Shown here: piece after piece, positions 20,746 through 33,846 of the stretch
How the letters are laid out: each line of letters opens with the position of its first letter
Position numbering within the stretch: position 1 is the stretch's first letter
Assembly (NCBI RefSeq): GCF_905475465.1
Contig: NC_062251.1
Coordinates: 5,201,001-5,265,000 of the forward strand
Length of the DNA: 64,000 nucleotides
Direction of reading: 5' to 3'
From: Pieris napi
Taxonomy: Eukaryota; Arthropoda; Insecta; Lepidoptera; Pieridae
Position numbers and translations under genes: made by a program
Notes under the pieces: model-generated
Seen by the model: the letters and a program-made list of their open reading frames with translations, nothing else
Told to the model about the DNA's origin: nothing
The model's database searches: none

Positions 20746-22803
20746 TGTGTCAGGGTCTGTGCCTGATTTGTGTTCTTTCAGGTCAGCACCCGTAACACTC
20801 TCAAAAGAGCTCCAGCACTAAGGCTGTGTCAGGGACTGCGCCTGATTTGTGTTCTTTCAGGTCAGCACCCATAACACTCTCAAAAGAGCTCCAGCACTAA
20901 GGCTGTGTCAGGGACTGCACCTGAAATGTGTTCTTTCACATCAGCACCCATAACACTCTCAAAAGAGCTCCAGCACTAAGGCTGTGTCAGGGACTGCGCC
21001 TGATTTGTGTTCTTTCAGGTCAGCACCCATAACACTCTCAAAAGAGCTCCAGCACTAAGGCTATGTCAGGGACTGCGCCTGATTTGTGTTCTTTCAGGTC
21101 AGCACCCATAACACTCTCAAAAGAGCTCCAGCACTAAGGCTGTGTCAGGGACTGCGCCTGAAATGTGTTCTTTCACATCAGCACCCATAACACTCTCAAA
21201 AGAGCTACAGCACTAAGGCTGTGTCAGGGACTGCGCCTGATTTGTGTTCTTTCAGGTTAGCACCCGTAACACTCTCAAAAGAGCTCCAGCACTAAGGCTA
21301 TGTCAGGGACTGCGCCTGATTTGTGTTCTTTCAGGTCAGCACCCATAACACTCTCAAAAGAGCTCCAGCACTAAGGCTGTGTCAGGGACTGCGCCTGATT
21401 TGTGTTCTTTCAGGTCAGCACCCGTAACATTCTCAAAAGAGCTCCAGCACTAAGGCTGTGTCAGGGACTGCGCCTGATTTGTGTTCTTTCAGGTCAGCAC
21501 CCATAACACTCTCAAAAGAGCTCCAGCACTAAGGCTATGTCAGGGACTGCACCTGATTTGTGTTCTTTCAGGTCAGCTTCCATAACACTCTCAAAAGAGC
21601 TCCAGCACTAAGGCTGTGTCAGGGACTGCGCCTGAAATGTGTTCTTTCACATCAGCACCCATAACACTCTCAAAAGAGCTCCAGCACTAAGGCTGTGTCA
21701 GGGACTGCGCCTGATTTATGTTCTTTCAGGTCAGCACCCATAACACTCTCAAAAGAGCTCCAGCACTAAGGCTATGTCAGGGACTGCGCCTGATTTGTGT
21801 TCTTTCAGGTCAGCACCCGTAATACTCTCAAAAGAGCTTCAGCACTAAGGCTGTGTCAGGGACTGCGCCTGAAATGTGTTCTTTCACATCAGCACCCATA
21901 ACACTCTCAAAAGAGCTCCAGCACTAAGGCTGTGTCAGGGACTGCGCCTGAAATGTGTTCTTTCACATCAGCACCCATAACACTCTCAAAAGAGCTCCAG
22001 CACTAAGGCTGTGTCAGGGACTGCGCCTGATTTGTGTTCTTTCAGGTCAGCACCCATAACACTCTCAAAAGAGCTCCAGCACTAAGGCTGTGTCAGGGAC
22101 TGCGCCTGATTTGTGTTCTTTCAGGTCAGCACCCGTAACACTCTCAAAAGAGCTCCAGCACTAAGGCTGTGTCAGGGACTGCGCCTGATTTGTGTTCTTT
22201 CACATCGGCACCCATAACACTCTCAAAAGAGCTCCAGCACTAAGGCTGTGTCAGGGACTGCGCCTGATTTGTGTTCTTTCAGGTCAGCACCCATTACACT
22301 CTCAAAAGAGCTCCAGCACTAAGGCTGTGTCAGGGACTGCGCCTGATTTGTATTCTTTCAGGTCAGCACCCGTAAAACTCTCAAAAGAGCTCCAGCACTA
22401 AGGCTGTGTCAGGGACTGCGCCTGAAATGTGTTCTTTCACATCAGCACCCATAACACTCTCAAAAGAGCTCCAGCACTAAGGCTATGTCAGGGACTGCGC
22501 CTGATTTGTGTTCTTTCAGGTCAGCACCCGTAACACTCTCAAAAGAGCTCCAGCACTAAGGCTGTGTCAGGGACTGCGCCTGAAATGTGTTCTTTCACAT
22601 CAGCACCCATAACACTCTCAAAAGAGCTCCAGCACTAAGGCTATGTCAGGGACTGCGCCTGATTTGTGTTCTTTCAGGTCAGCTCCCATAACACTCTCAA
22701 AAGAGCTCCAGCACTAAGGCTATGTCAGGGACTGCGCCTGATTTGTGTTCTTTCAGGTCAGCACCCATAACACTCTCAAAAGAGCTTCAGCACTAAGGCT
22801 ATG
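20746..22803. repeat. Satellite A run 5
   Basis: About 26 monomers of 79 bp. From about 21.5 kb it follows the variant order of the array's left border (4.6-5.9 kb) at offset about 16.93 kb. Confidence 0.92.
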
Positions 22804-24642
22804 TCAGGACTATGCCTGATATCTGTTAAAAAAACACATCTTTCGGGACAGCGCCCGTTATACTCATAAAAGAGCATCAGCACTAAGGCTGTCAGGACTA
22901 TGCCTGATATGTTTAAAAAAACACATCTTTCGGGACAGCGCCCGTTATACTCATAAAAGAGCACCAGCACTAAGGCTGTCAGGACTATGCCTGATATGTG
23001 TAAAAAAACACATCTTTCGGGACAGCGCCCGTTATACTCATAAAAGAGCACCAGCACTAAGGCTGTCAGGACTATGCCTGATATGTGTTTAAAAAAACAC
23101 ATCTTTCGGGACAGCGCCCGTTATACTCATAAAAGAGCATCAGCACTAAGGCTGTCAGGACTGCGCCTGATATGTGTTGAAAAAAACACATCTTTCGGGA
23201 CAGCGCCCGTTATACTCATAAAAGAGCACCAGCACTAAGGCTGTCATCAACGTGAACCGGCCGGCGCAGTGCGCTCGACGGTTTCGCTCCACAAATATAC
23301 CGAGAGCAATAGTCTACGTCGGCATTGGAACGGGCGCGGCGTGCGACCGCCGAATGTTTCTCGTAGAGCGTTGAGAGTCGGTTTTAATTTTATGATTGAT
23401 GTGTACATATTATGTAATGTAAAAGAGCTCTAAGGCTGTCAGGACTATGCCTGATATGTTTAAAAAAACACATCTTTCGGGACAGCGCCCGTTATACTCA
23501 TAAAAGAGCATCAGCACTAAGGCTGTCAGGACTATGCGTGATATGTGTAAAAAAACACATCTTTCGGGACAGCGCCCGTTATACTCATAAAAGAGCACCA
23601 GCACTAAGGCTGTCAGGACTATGCCTGATATGTGTTAAAAAAACACATCTTTCGGGACAGCGCCCGTTATACTCATAAAAGAGCATCAGCACTAAGGCTG
23701 TCAGGACTATGCCTGATATGTGTTAAAAAAAACACATCTTTCGGGACAGCGCCCGTTATACTCATAAAAGAGCACCAGCACTAAGGCTGTCAGGACTATG
23801 CCTGATATGTGTTAAAAAAACACATCTTTCGGGACAGCGCCCGTTATACTCATAAAAGAGCACCAGCACTAAGGCTGTCAGGACTATGCCTGATATGTGT
23901 AAAAAAACACATCTTTCGGGACAGCGCCCGTTATACTCATAAAAGAGCACCAGCACTAAGGCTGTCAGGACTATGCCTGATATGTGTTGAAAAAAACACA
24001 TCTTTCGGGACAGCGCCCGTTATACTCATAAAAGAGCACCAGCACTAAGGCTGTCATCAACGTGAACCGGCCGGCGCAGTGCGCTCGACGGTTTCGCTCC
24101 ACAAATATACCGAGAGCAATAGTCTACGTCGGCATTGGAACGGGCGCGGCGCGCGACCGCCGAATGTTTCTCGTAGAGCGTTGAGAGTCGGTTTCAATTT
24201 TATGATTGATGTGTACATATTATGTAATGTAAAAGAGCTCTAAGGCTGTCAGGACTATGCCTGATATGTGTTGAAAAAAACACATCTTTCGGGACAGCGC
24301 CCGTTATACTCATAAAAGAGCACTAGCACTAAGGCTGTCATCAACGTGAACCGGCCGGCGCAGTGCGCTCGACGGTTTCGCTCCACAAATATACCGAGAG
24401 CAATAGTCTACGTCGGCATTGGAACGGGCGCGGCGCGCGACCGCCGAATGTTTCTCGTAGAGCGTTGAGAGTCGGTTTAAATTTTATGATTGATGTGTAC
24501 ATATTATGTAATGTAAAAGAGCTCTAAGGCTGTCAGGACTATGCCTGATATGTGTTAAAAAAACACATCTTTCGGGACAGCGCTCGTTATACTCATAAAA
24601 GAGCACCAGCACTAAGGCTGTCAGGACTATGCCTGATATGTG

Positions 24643-24644
<2 letters not shown>
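22804..24644. repeat. Satellite B/C run 5, three C modules
   Basis: C modules near 23246, 24056 and 24340. From about 23160 it is the duplicate of 9690-11083 with one extra B monomer. It ends with the left target-site duplication ATATGTGTT (24636-24644). Confidence 0.92.
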
Positions 24645-24674
<30 letters not shown>

Positions 24675-24892
24675 AATTTCTCACTATCCCCGACTCTTGT
24701 GGTGCGGGACCTTATTTTGTACATATATTTTGTAGAAACATATACATACATACATACATTAAGAGATTTCCTAATATACATATATATCCATACATAAAAA
24801 TACACATATTTATATTTTATATTCATGGGCCAGTGGGGGCCCGTCTCACCTCTGCTACGCTCTTGTTGCAGCGAGTGACACATCTCACTACC

Positions 24893-26854
24893 TTACTGCA
24901 GAAATCTTCCAGTTGCGATCTGAAGTTTTTTAATATATCCGGTAAATGCTCGGTTGTTACCTTTGTATTGATTTGTTGCTCGAGATCGCACCTGGAGGCT
25001 CCGAATACAGGACATTCTACAATGATCACTGTATGTATTTATCACTGTCTGACTCGTTTGTGAGTCGCACGTACACGACGGATCTGACTTTAAGCCAAAT
25101 CTGTGCAGGTATTCAGCAAACACCCCATGTCCTGTTAAGATCTGCATCATTTGTGGGCTAGGTCTTTTTTGTCTAACAATTTTGTACCCGTCTATAACAC
25201 TACTTATAAAGGATTTTGTTGTTTTAGCGGTATGGGCATCTTTGTACCGTTTGTCCCACTCCGATATCGTTTTCTGTCTAACCTCTTTCCTAATGTAAGA
25301 AAGTGGTATCTTTACGTAATCCACTTTTGTCCCCAATGTTTCCGCCGCCTCCTTTGCTAAGGCGTCCGCTCTCTCATTTCCCGGTATACCGATGTGGGCC
25401 TTAATCCAATGAAGGTCTATGTTGATGCCTTTTTCTCGGCTTGTTCTTAGCTTATGACGAATTTCAACTACCTGAGGATTTAGAGAGCGTTCGCCCGTGA
25501 CGGCTACCAGGGACGCGCGTGAGTCACTATAAATTGCGGCATGTTTTTTGTTTTTGATGACATCGTCGACTGCACTGCGGATGGCTATTAATTCAGCTTG
25601 GTATACAGTACAATGTCGTGATAGATTGATTTTTAGATTTTCCGTTTCGCTTCCATTTTCCCATTTAGACCAAGCCGCGCCCACTCCGAGGCTAGTCTTG
25701 CTACCATCGGTATAGATTTTTAGGATTTCTTCGTTATCCAGCCGTTCGTGGTTATAAACCCGTGGAGATAAACCCCTTCTGGCTTCATACATAGTAGCTT
25801 CCTCTTGTACTCTTAAATCCAGAGGCAGTGTGCCTGAGAGTAGTATGGAGGCGTTCAGTGAAACCGTCCGGTAAGACCTACATATTTTCTGGGCAAAGCC
25901 TCGTTGTAGCTTGCCCAGTGTTTTGCGTACATAAAGCTTTTTCACAGATGGTGCCCAGGCCGCAGCAGCATAAGTAATAATAGGTTCTATTACAGTGTGA
26001 TATATACTTGCGATAATATCCGAATTTAGTCCCCAGTTAATTCTGGCTGCTTTAGATAGCTGTTTGTAAATTTTGATTGCCTTATTACAAACGTTATTTA
26101 TATGGCCGTTAAATGTAAGTTTTTGATCTATTTCAACTCCCAATACTTTAATTTGTTTATCGATGCTGATTGGTTCGGAGTTCATGGTAAGGCGTGGGGT
26201 ATAAAACTTATGTTTGCGCGTTACCACCATGGCTTTGGTCTTGTGAGGCGCAAATTTAAGTTTGTTTCGGGCACCCCACTCGTGTACGAAGGCTAGGACA
26301 CGGTTGGCTTTCAATTGAATCTCCTGCCCACTGTTCCCTTCAAATATTATCAGTACGTCATCCGCGAATGCCTGCATATATTCCGTTCTATGTGCCAACT
26401 CCTTAAGAAGAGGGTCAATTAACAGGTTCCATATGGTAGGGCCTCCGATAGAGCCTTGGACGCACCCTTTTGTTGTTCCCTTGCTTATCTCTTCTCCAGC
26501 ATATCTTAGTGTCACTTTCCTATTTTCTAAATAACTATCCATAACTCTTCTGAGGTTTACCGGACAGCCTTCTTCTGCCAATCGAATTTTTATTTTGGGC
26601 CACCACGTGCTGTCAAAGGCGCCCTCTATATCGAGTGAGACGAGAGTAAGTATTTTCTTTTGTTCCAGCTTTTTGCGTATATATTTCACTGTAGTATAAG
26701 AGAGCGTCCTCGGTGCTTTTCTGAGGCATAAATCCGTATTGGTGCTTACTGGTTTTCGGTATAAGGTGCCACTTAAGTCTGCTGACAAACATTTTTTCAT
26801 AAATTTTTCCCAATATAGGCAGTAGACCGATCGGTCTATACGACTTTGGGTCAC
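24893..26854 (-). pseudogene. R1-like ORF2, 3' part: RT palm, RNase H (copy b2)
   Basis: A 653-codon frame with the same domain order and breaks as in copy b1: the SLDIEGAFD and FADD boxes of reverse transcriptase, then RNase H positions in YTDGSKTS, YQAEL, YSDSRAS and PGNERAD. The one amino-acid difference noticed is KEAAET in place of KEAVET after the last RNase H motif. The zinc finger is again broken near 25029 and continues in another frame (24823-25029). Confidence 0.9.
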
Positions 26855-28556
26855 CGTAGTCTACTTTGGCTGGCTTTCTCAGTACTATGGTTACTGCTTC
26901 TTTCCATTTGTTTGGAAAGTAACCTGCTTCGAGACACTTGTTTATCACAGCTAAGAATATATCTGGACTTGCATTAACTGCATGCCAGCAGATATCTGCT
27001 GTAAGGCCATCATTTCCCGGAGCTTTCTTCGGATTGAAACTGCAAGCGGCGGTGTTTAGCTCCTCCAACGTAAACGGTGGATCGTGGGTTTCATTATGTT
27101 CCACTTTGTTTACCCTACTTGCTGTTTCTCTGACTCGCCTGTGTTCTTCAGTATCATTTTCCTGATCATCGTCCGGGAAGAAGGTTTTGACAAGTAATTC
27201 CGCGGATTCTTTGGGACTCTTGTATTCACCGTCCTTGAGTAATAGTTGATCTTCGTATCTTTTGGATGTTCTAGTGATGACTCTGTATATTCCTTGCCAC
27301 ATATTTTCTTTGTCTTGTTTGCTACAGAAGTTTTTCCAACTGTTTGTTTGCGCCTCCCTAGCTTGGGTTTCGTATTTTTCTTTTACGTCTAGATAGTCTC
27401 GTATTACTTTTTCTTTTCGAACAGCAGCTGCACAACGAATGCGACGTCTTTTTGTTGCGACTGCTTTTTTGAGCGTGTCCAAATCTTTATTCCACCATGG
27501 CACTTTTGTTTCATTTTTTGTTTTTATTTTGGGTAATATACAGTGACTGGCTTCTATTATTATATCTGTATATTTTTCCACGACTTGTTCAATATCTTTA
27601 GTATCTATGCTTTCCGTTACATTTTCTCTATTTATTTTGTGTTCTGTTAGTAATTGTGTGATTTTCTCTTTAAATAACGACCAATTCGCTTATTTAGTGT
27701 TGTATATCCTAGTTGTTCTCTTGAATGGTGCGCCTTCAGATTTTGTTAATTTTATCTTGAAGGTTATTGCGTTGTGATCAGAGGATATTAGATCTGGTTC
27801 GACTTTCCAGTCATCTATTCTGCCAAGGATGTCTTCTGTACATGCAGTTACATCGATGAAGCTCGTGAACCTTTTTCCGTTTCTTATGGTGTCGAAGGTA
27901 GGGACTTCAGCATCGTTTAAGACATGCATTCCAAGTTGATTCAGTTTGGTTTCTACCTCCTCACCTCTTGGATCGGTTTTTTGGCTGCACCACCAGATAT
28001 TTTTAGCGTTCGCGTCTCCTGCTATGATAATATTTTGCTGTAAGGTCTCATGTATTCGCATCAGATGACTCATGTACGGAGTTAGGTTATGGGGAACGGG
28101 TTCGAAGTAATACGACACCAGAACGATTTCCAAGTCACGCGTTCGAAGCCCTACCACCACGACATTGGGGGTCGTCAATTCAGGAAATTGAGTTATATCG
28201 ATGCCGCTATCAAAGACAACCACCGCCGCCTTTGTTGTCTCTCCCTCATCACGTAAACATTGGAAAATCCTTACCCCCTTGTAATTTTTTACTTTTTTAT
28301 TTGGTCCTACGTATGGCTCTTGAATTAATGCTATAGCGAATTTTTTCCGTTTTGCCTCTATGAATAATTCACTTGTTGCCAACTTTTTCCTTTGAAGGTT
28401 AATTTGACACACTATATATTTATCATCTACTTTCAATTTCGTTTCAGCCTGTGTGGGAACCTTAACAATACGCAACCGATAATCGAGCCAACGCATCCCA
28501 CTTATCTCTGGTTGGGCACTGAGCATCGAACGCATTGTGGTCCGTTTTTTCTGCAT
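26613..28556 (-). pseudogene. R1-like ORF2, 5' part: endonuclease and RT fingers (copy b2), extra nonsense codon
   Basis: Same ATG (28556), endonuclease motifs and RT motifs as copy b1, but a lysine codon in the linker between endonuclease and RT (after NTK, about codon 289) has become a stop at 27690-27692. The frame is therefore split into an endonuclease part (27690-28556) and an RT part (open from about 27581 to 26613). The stop is absent from copies b1, b3 and b4. It thus arose after copy b2 and the 5059-bp tandem units separated, or was lost from them by gene conversion. Confidence 0.88.
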
Positions 28557-28787
28557 TTGCTTTTTTGCAGTTAATGCATATTGGTGCGCTACCCTCTATG
28601 TGTTTTGTGCATTCATTTTTCTTATGGTCTCCACCACAGTGTGAGCAAACGTCTTTTTCAATTTCGCAGAATCTTTTCCCATGTCCAAAGGCAAGACATC
28701 TGGAGCACTGTATGAGTGGGGACTGGTCCTGGGCTACAACCCTTTGCAACTCAATATGAAGCTTCCCAGCCTCCGTAATAACTTTAT
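28462..28787 (-). pseudogene. R1-like ORF1 (gag) C-terminus (copy b2)
   Basis: Same 108-codon remnant with three cysteine-rich knuckles as copy b1, with no amino-acid change noticed. It overlaps the ORF2 start by about 95 nt and is fused upstream to satellite B sequence. Confidence 0.87.
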
Positions 28788-29472
28788 ATGTGTTAAAAAA
28801 ACACATCATTCGGGACAGCGCTCGTTATACTCATAAAAGAGCACCAGCACTAAGGCTGTCAGGACTATGCCTGATATGTGTCAAAAAAACACATCTTTCG
28901 GGACAGCGCCCGTTGTACTCATAAAAGAGCACCAGCACTAAGGCTGTCAGGACTGCGCCTGATATGTGTTAAAAAAACACAACTTTCGGGACAGCACCCG
29001 TTATACTCATAAAAGAGCACCAGCACTAAGGCTATCAGGACTATGCCTGATATGTGTTAAAAAAACACATCATTCGGGACAGTGCCCGTTGTACTCATAA
29101 AAGAGCACCAGCACTAAGGCTGTCAGGACTATGCCTGATATGTGTTAAAAAAACACATCATTCGGGACAGCGCCCGTTATACTCATAAAAGAGCATCAGC
29201 ACTAAGGCTGTCAGGACAATGCCTGATATGTGTTAAAAAAACACATCATTCGGGACAGTGCCCGTTGTACTCATAAAAGAGCACCAGCACTAAGGCTGTC
29301 AGGACTATGCCTGATATGTGTTAAAAAAACACATCTTTCGGGACAGCGCCCGTTGTACTCATAAAAGAGCACCAGCACTAAGGCTGTCAGGACTGCGCCT
29401 GATATGTGTTAAAAAAACACATCATTCGGGACAGCGCCCGTTGTACTCATAAAAGAGCACCAGCACTAAGGC
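28786..29472. repeat. Satellite B run right of copy b2
   Basis: About eight B monomers with the ACATCATTCGG variant; duplicate of 15228-15914 at offset 13558. Confidence 0.92.
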
Positions 29473-31422
29473 TGTGTCAGGGTCTGTGCCTGAATTGTGT
29501 TCTTTCAGGTCAGCACCCGTAACACTCTCAAAAGAGCTCCAGCAGTAAGGCTGTGTCAGGGACTGCGCCTGATTTGTGTTCTTTCAGGTCAGCACCTATA
29601 ACACTCTCAAAAGAGCTCCAGCACTAAGGCTGTGTCAGGGACTGCACCTGAAATGTGTTCTTTCACATCAGCACCCATAACACTCTCAAAAGAGCTCCAG
29701 CACTAAGGCTGTGTCAGGGACTGCGCCTGATTTGTGTTCTTTCAGGTCAGCACCCATAACACTCAAAAAAGAGCTCCAGCACTAAGGCTGTGTCAGGGAC
29801 TGCGCCTGAAATGTGTTCTTTTACATCAGCACCCATAACACTCTCAAAAGAGCTACAGCACTAAGGCTGTGTCAGGGACTGCGCCTGATTTGTGTTCTTT
29901 CAGGTTATTACCCGTAACACTCTCAAAAGAGCTCCAGCACTAAGGCTATGTCAGGGACTGCGCCTGATTTGTGTTCTTTCAGGTCAGCACCCATAACACT
30001 CTCAAAAGAGCTCCAGCACTAAGGCTGTGTCAGGGACTGCGCCTGATTTGTGTTCTTTCAGGTCAGCACCCGTAACACTCTCAAAAGAGCTCCAGCACTA
30101 AGGCTGTGTCAGGGACTGCGCCTGATTTGTGTTCTTTCAGGTCAGCACCCGTAACACTCTCAAAAGAGCTCCAGCACTAAGGCTGTGTCAGGGACTGCGC
30201 CTGATTTGTGTTCTTTCAGGTCAGCACCCATAACACTCTCAAAAGAGCTCCAGCACTAAGGCTGTGTCAGGGACTGCGCCTGAAATGTGTTCTTTCACAT
30301 CAGCACCCATAACACTCTCAAAAGAGCTCCAGCACTAAGGCTGTGTCAGGGACTGCGCCTGATTTATGTTCTTTCAGGTCAGCACCCATAACACTCTCAA
30401 AAGAGCTCCAGCACTAAGGCTGTGTCAGGGACTGCGCCTGATTTGTGTTCTTTCAGGTCAGCACCCGTAATACTCTCAAAAGAGCTTCAGCACTAAGGCT
30501 GTGTCAGGGACTGCGCCTGAAATGTGTTCTTTCACGTCAGCACCCATAACACTCTCAAAAGAGCTCCAGCACTAAGGCTGTGTCAGGGACTGCGCCTGAA
30601 ATGTGTTCTTTCACGTCAGCACCCATAACACTCTCAAAAGAGCTCCAGCACTAAGGCTGTGTCAGGGACTGCGCCTGAAATGTGTTCTTTCACATCAGCA
30701 CCCATAACACTCTCAAAAGAGCTCCAGCACTAAGGCTGTGTCAGGGACTGCGCCTGATTTGTGTTCTTTCAGGTCAGCCCCCATAACACTCTCAAAAGAG
30801 CTCCAGCACTAAGGCTGTGTCAGGGACTGCGCCTGATTTGTGTTCTTTCAGGTCAGCACCCGTAACACTCTCAAAAGAGCTCCAGCACTAAGGCTGTGTC
30901 AGGGACTGCGCCTGATTTGTGTTCTTTCACATCGGCACCCATAACACTCTCAAAAGAGCTCCAGCACTAAGGCTGTGTCAGGGACTGCGCCTGATTTGTG
31001 TTCTTTCAGGTCAGCACCCATTACACTCTCAAAAGAGCTCCAGCACTAAGGCTGTGTCAGGGACTGCGCCTGATTTGTATTCTTTCAGGTCAGCACCCGT
31101 AACACTCTCAAAAGAGCTCCAGCACTAAGGCTGTGTCAGGGACTGCGCCTGAAATGTGTTCTTTCACATCAGCACCCATAACACTCTCAAAAGAGCTCCA
31201 GCACTAAGGCTGTGTCAGGGACTGCGCCTGATTTGTGTTCTTTCAGGTCAGCTCCCATAACACTCTCAAAAGAGCTCCAGCACTAAGGCTATGTCAGGGA
31301 CTGCGCCTGATTTGTGTTCTTTCAGGTCAGCACCCGTAACACTCTCAAAAGAGCTCCAGCACTAAGGCTATGTCAGGGACTGCGCCTGATTTGTGTTCTT
31401 TCAGGTCAGCACCCATAACACT
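29473..31422. repeat. Satellite A run 6, joined directly to retrotransposon sequence
   Basis: About 25 monomers of 79 bp. The last monomer stops after CACCCATAACACT and is joined at 31422/31423 to GCGAATGCCTGC from inside the reverse transcriptase gene. This junction closes the first 5059-bp unit. Confidence 0.92.
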
Positions 31423-31913
31423 GCGAATGCCTGCATATATTCCGTTCTATGTGCCAACTCCTTAAGAAGAGGGTCAATTAACAGGTTCCATATGGTAGGG
31501 CCTCCGATAGAGCCTTGGACGCACCCTTTTGTTGTTCCCTTGCTTATCTCTTCTCCAGCATATCTTAGTGTCACTTTCCTATTTTCTAAATAACTATCCA
31601 TAACTCTTCTGAGGTTTACCGGACAGCCTTCTTCTGCCAATCGAATTTTTATTTTGGGCCACCACGTGCTGTCAAAGGCGCCCTCTATATCGAGTGAGAC
31701 GAGAGTAAGTATTTTCTTTTGTTCCAGCTTTTTGCGTATATATTTCACTGTAGTATAAGAGAGCGTCCTCGGTGCTTTTCTGAGGCATAAATCCGTATTG
31801 GTGCTTACTGGTTTTCGGTATAAGGTGCCACTTAAGTCTGCTGACAAACATTTTTTCATAAATTTTTCCCAATATAGGCAGTAGACCGATCGGTCTATAC
31901 GACTTTGGGTCAC
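31423..31913 (-). pseudogene. R1-like RT palm fragment (copy b3)
   Basis: About 164 element-derived codons in the ORF2 3' frame, including SLDIEGAFDSTWW and CVQGSIGGPTIWN. The frame is cut in MQAFA, just before the two catalytic aspartates, and then reads a few satellite codons to a stop at 31401. It has no catalytic capacity. It overlaps the other half of ORF2 at the shared frameshift. Confidence 0.87.
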
Positions 31914-33615
31914 CGTAGTCTACTTTGGCTGGCTTTCTCAGTACTATGGTTACTGCTTCTTTCCATTTGTTTGGAAAGTAACCTGCTTCGAGACACTTGT
32001 TTATCACAGCTAAGAATATATCTGGACTTGCATTAACTGCATGCCAGCAGATATCCGCTGTAAGGCCATCATTTCCCGGAGCTTTCTTCGGATTGAAACT
32101 GCAAGCGGCGGTGTTTAGCTCCTCCAACGTAAACGGTGGATCGTGGGTTTCATTATGTTCCACTTTGTTTACCCTACTTGCTGTTTCTCTGACTCGCCTG
32201 TGTTCTTCAGTATCATTTTCCTGATCATCGTCCGGGAAGAAGGTTTTGACAAGTAATTCCGCGGATTCTTTGGGACTCTTGTATTCACCGTCCTTGAGTA
32301 ATAGTTGATCTTCGTATCTTTTGGATGTTCTAGTGATGACTCTGTATATTCCTTGCCACATATTTTCTTTGTCTTGTTTGCTACAGAAGTTTTTCCAACT
32401 GTTTGTTTGCGCCTCCCTAGCTTGGGTTTCGTATTTTTCTTTTACGTCTAGATAGTCTCGTATTACTTTTTCTTTTCGAACAGCAGCTGCACAACGAATG
32501 CGACGTCTTTTTGTTGCGACTGCTTTTTTGAGCGTGTCCAAATCTTTATTCCACCATGGCACTTTTGTTTCATTTTTTGTTTTTATTTTGGGTAATATAC
32601 AGTGACTGGCTTCTATTATTATATCTGTATATTTTTCCACGACTTGTTCAATATCTTTAGTATCTATGCTTTCCGTTACATTTTCTCTATTTATTTTGTG
32701 TTCTGTTAGTAATTGTGTGATTTTCTCTTTAAATAACGACCAATTCGCTTTTTTAGTGTTGTATATCCTAGTTGTTCTCTTGAATGGTGCGCCTTCAGAT
32801 TTTGTTAATTTTATCTTGAAGGTTATTGCGTTGTGATCAGAGGATATTAGATCTGGTTCGACTTTCCAGTCATCTATTCTGCCAAGGATGTCTTCTGTAC
32901 ATGCAGTTACATCGATGAAGCTCGTGAACCTTTTTCCGTTTCTTATGGTGTCGAAGGTAGGGACTTCACCATCGTTTAAGACATGCATTCCAAGTTGATT
33001 CAGTTTGGTTTCTACCTCCTCACCTCTTGGATCGGTTTTTTGGCTGCACCACCAGATATTTTTAGCGTTCGCGTCTCCTGCTATGATAATATTTTGCTGT
33101 AAGGTCTCATGTATTCGCATCAGATGACTCATGTACGGAGTTAGGTTATGGGGAACGGGTTCGAAGTAATACGACACCAGAACGATTTCCAAGTCACGCG
33201 TTCGAAGCCCTACCACCACGACATTGGGGGTCGTCAATTCAGGAAATTGAGTTATATCGATGCCGCTATCAAAGACAACCACCGCCGCCTTTGTTGTCTC
33301 TCCCTCATCACGTAAACATTGGAAAATCCTTACCCCCTTGTAATTTTTTACTTTTTTATTTGGTCCTACGTATGGCTCTTGAATTAATGCTATAGCGAAT
33401 TTTTTCCGTTTTGCCTCTATGAATAATTCACTTGTTGCCAACTTTTTCCTTTGAAGGTTAATTTGACACACTATATATTTATCATCTACTTTCAATTTCG
33501 TTTCAGCCTGTGTGGGAACCTTAACAATACGCAACCGATAATCGAGCCAACGCATCCCACTTATCTCTGGTTGGGCACTGAGCATCGAACGCATTGTGGT
33601 CCGTTTTTTCTGCAT
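31672..33615 (-). pseudogene. R1-like ORF2, 5' part: endonuclease and RT fingers (copy b3)
   Basis: A 647-codon open frame with the same endonuclease (QEPYVG, GDANAKN, SDHNAI) and RT (APGNDGL, SYRPIGLLP, GFMPQKSTEDA) motifs as copy b1. One Ala-to-Gly change in NDGEVPTFD (about residue 216) is shared only with copy b4. The frame is not interrupted internally but ends at the ancestral frameshift near the FMPQKST box, so no full reverse transcriptase can be made. Confidence 0.89.
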
Positions 33616-33846
33616 TTGCTTTTTTGCAGTTAATGCATATTGGTGCGCTACCCTCTATGTGTTTTGTGCATTCATTTTTCTTATGGTCTCCACCACAGTG
33701 TGAGCAAACGTCTTTTTCAATTTCGCAGAATCTTTTCCCATGTCCAAAGGCAAGACATCTGGAGCACTGTATGAGTGGGGACTGGTCCTGGGCTACAACC
33801 CTTTGCAACTCAATATGAAGCTTCCCAGCCTCCGTAATAACTTTAT
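33521..33846 (-). pseudogene. R1-like ORF1 (gag) C-terminus (copy b3)
   Basis: Same zinc-knuckle remnant as in copies b1 and b2, fused upstream to satellite B and overlapping the ORF2 start by about 95 nt. No change from b1 was noticed. Confidence 0.87.

Larger units (their letters stand above)
24645..28785 (-). mobile_element. R1-like retrotransposon copy b2 (segmental duplicate of b1)
   Basis: Identical in layout to 11084-15227 at a constant offset of 13558 bp, with the same truncation point, the same frame breaks and the same ATATGTGTT flanks (24636-24644 and 28786-28794). Differences noticed by eye are the T-run length (26 versus 29), one Val/Ala change in RNase H near 25344, a silent-looking change near 27945 and a new stop at 27690-27692. 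Shared lesions and shared flanking satellite show duplication of DNA, not a new insertion. Confidence 0.93.
31423..33844 (-). mobile_element. R1-like retrotransposon fragment b3, cut inside the RT gene
   Basis: Contains the 5' (high-coordinate) 2.42 kb of the same truncated element as b1 and b2. It ends abruptly at the reverse transcriptase active-site box: FADD is cut after the first A and replaced by satellite-encoded residues. RNase H, zinc finger, 3' UTR and poly(A) are missing. The right flank is the usual ATATGTGTT plus satellite B. Confidence 0.92.
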
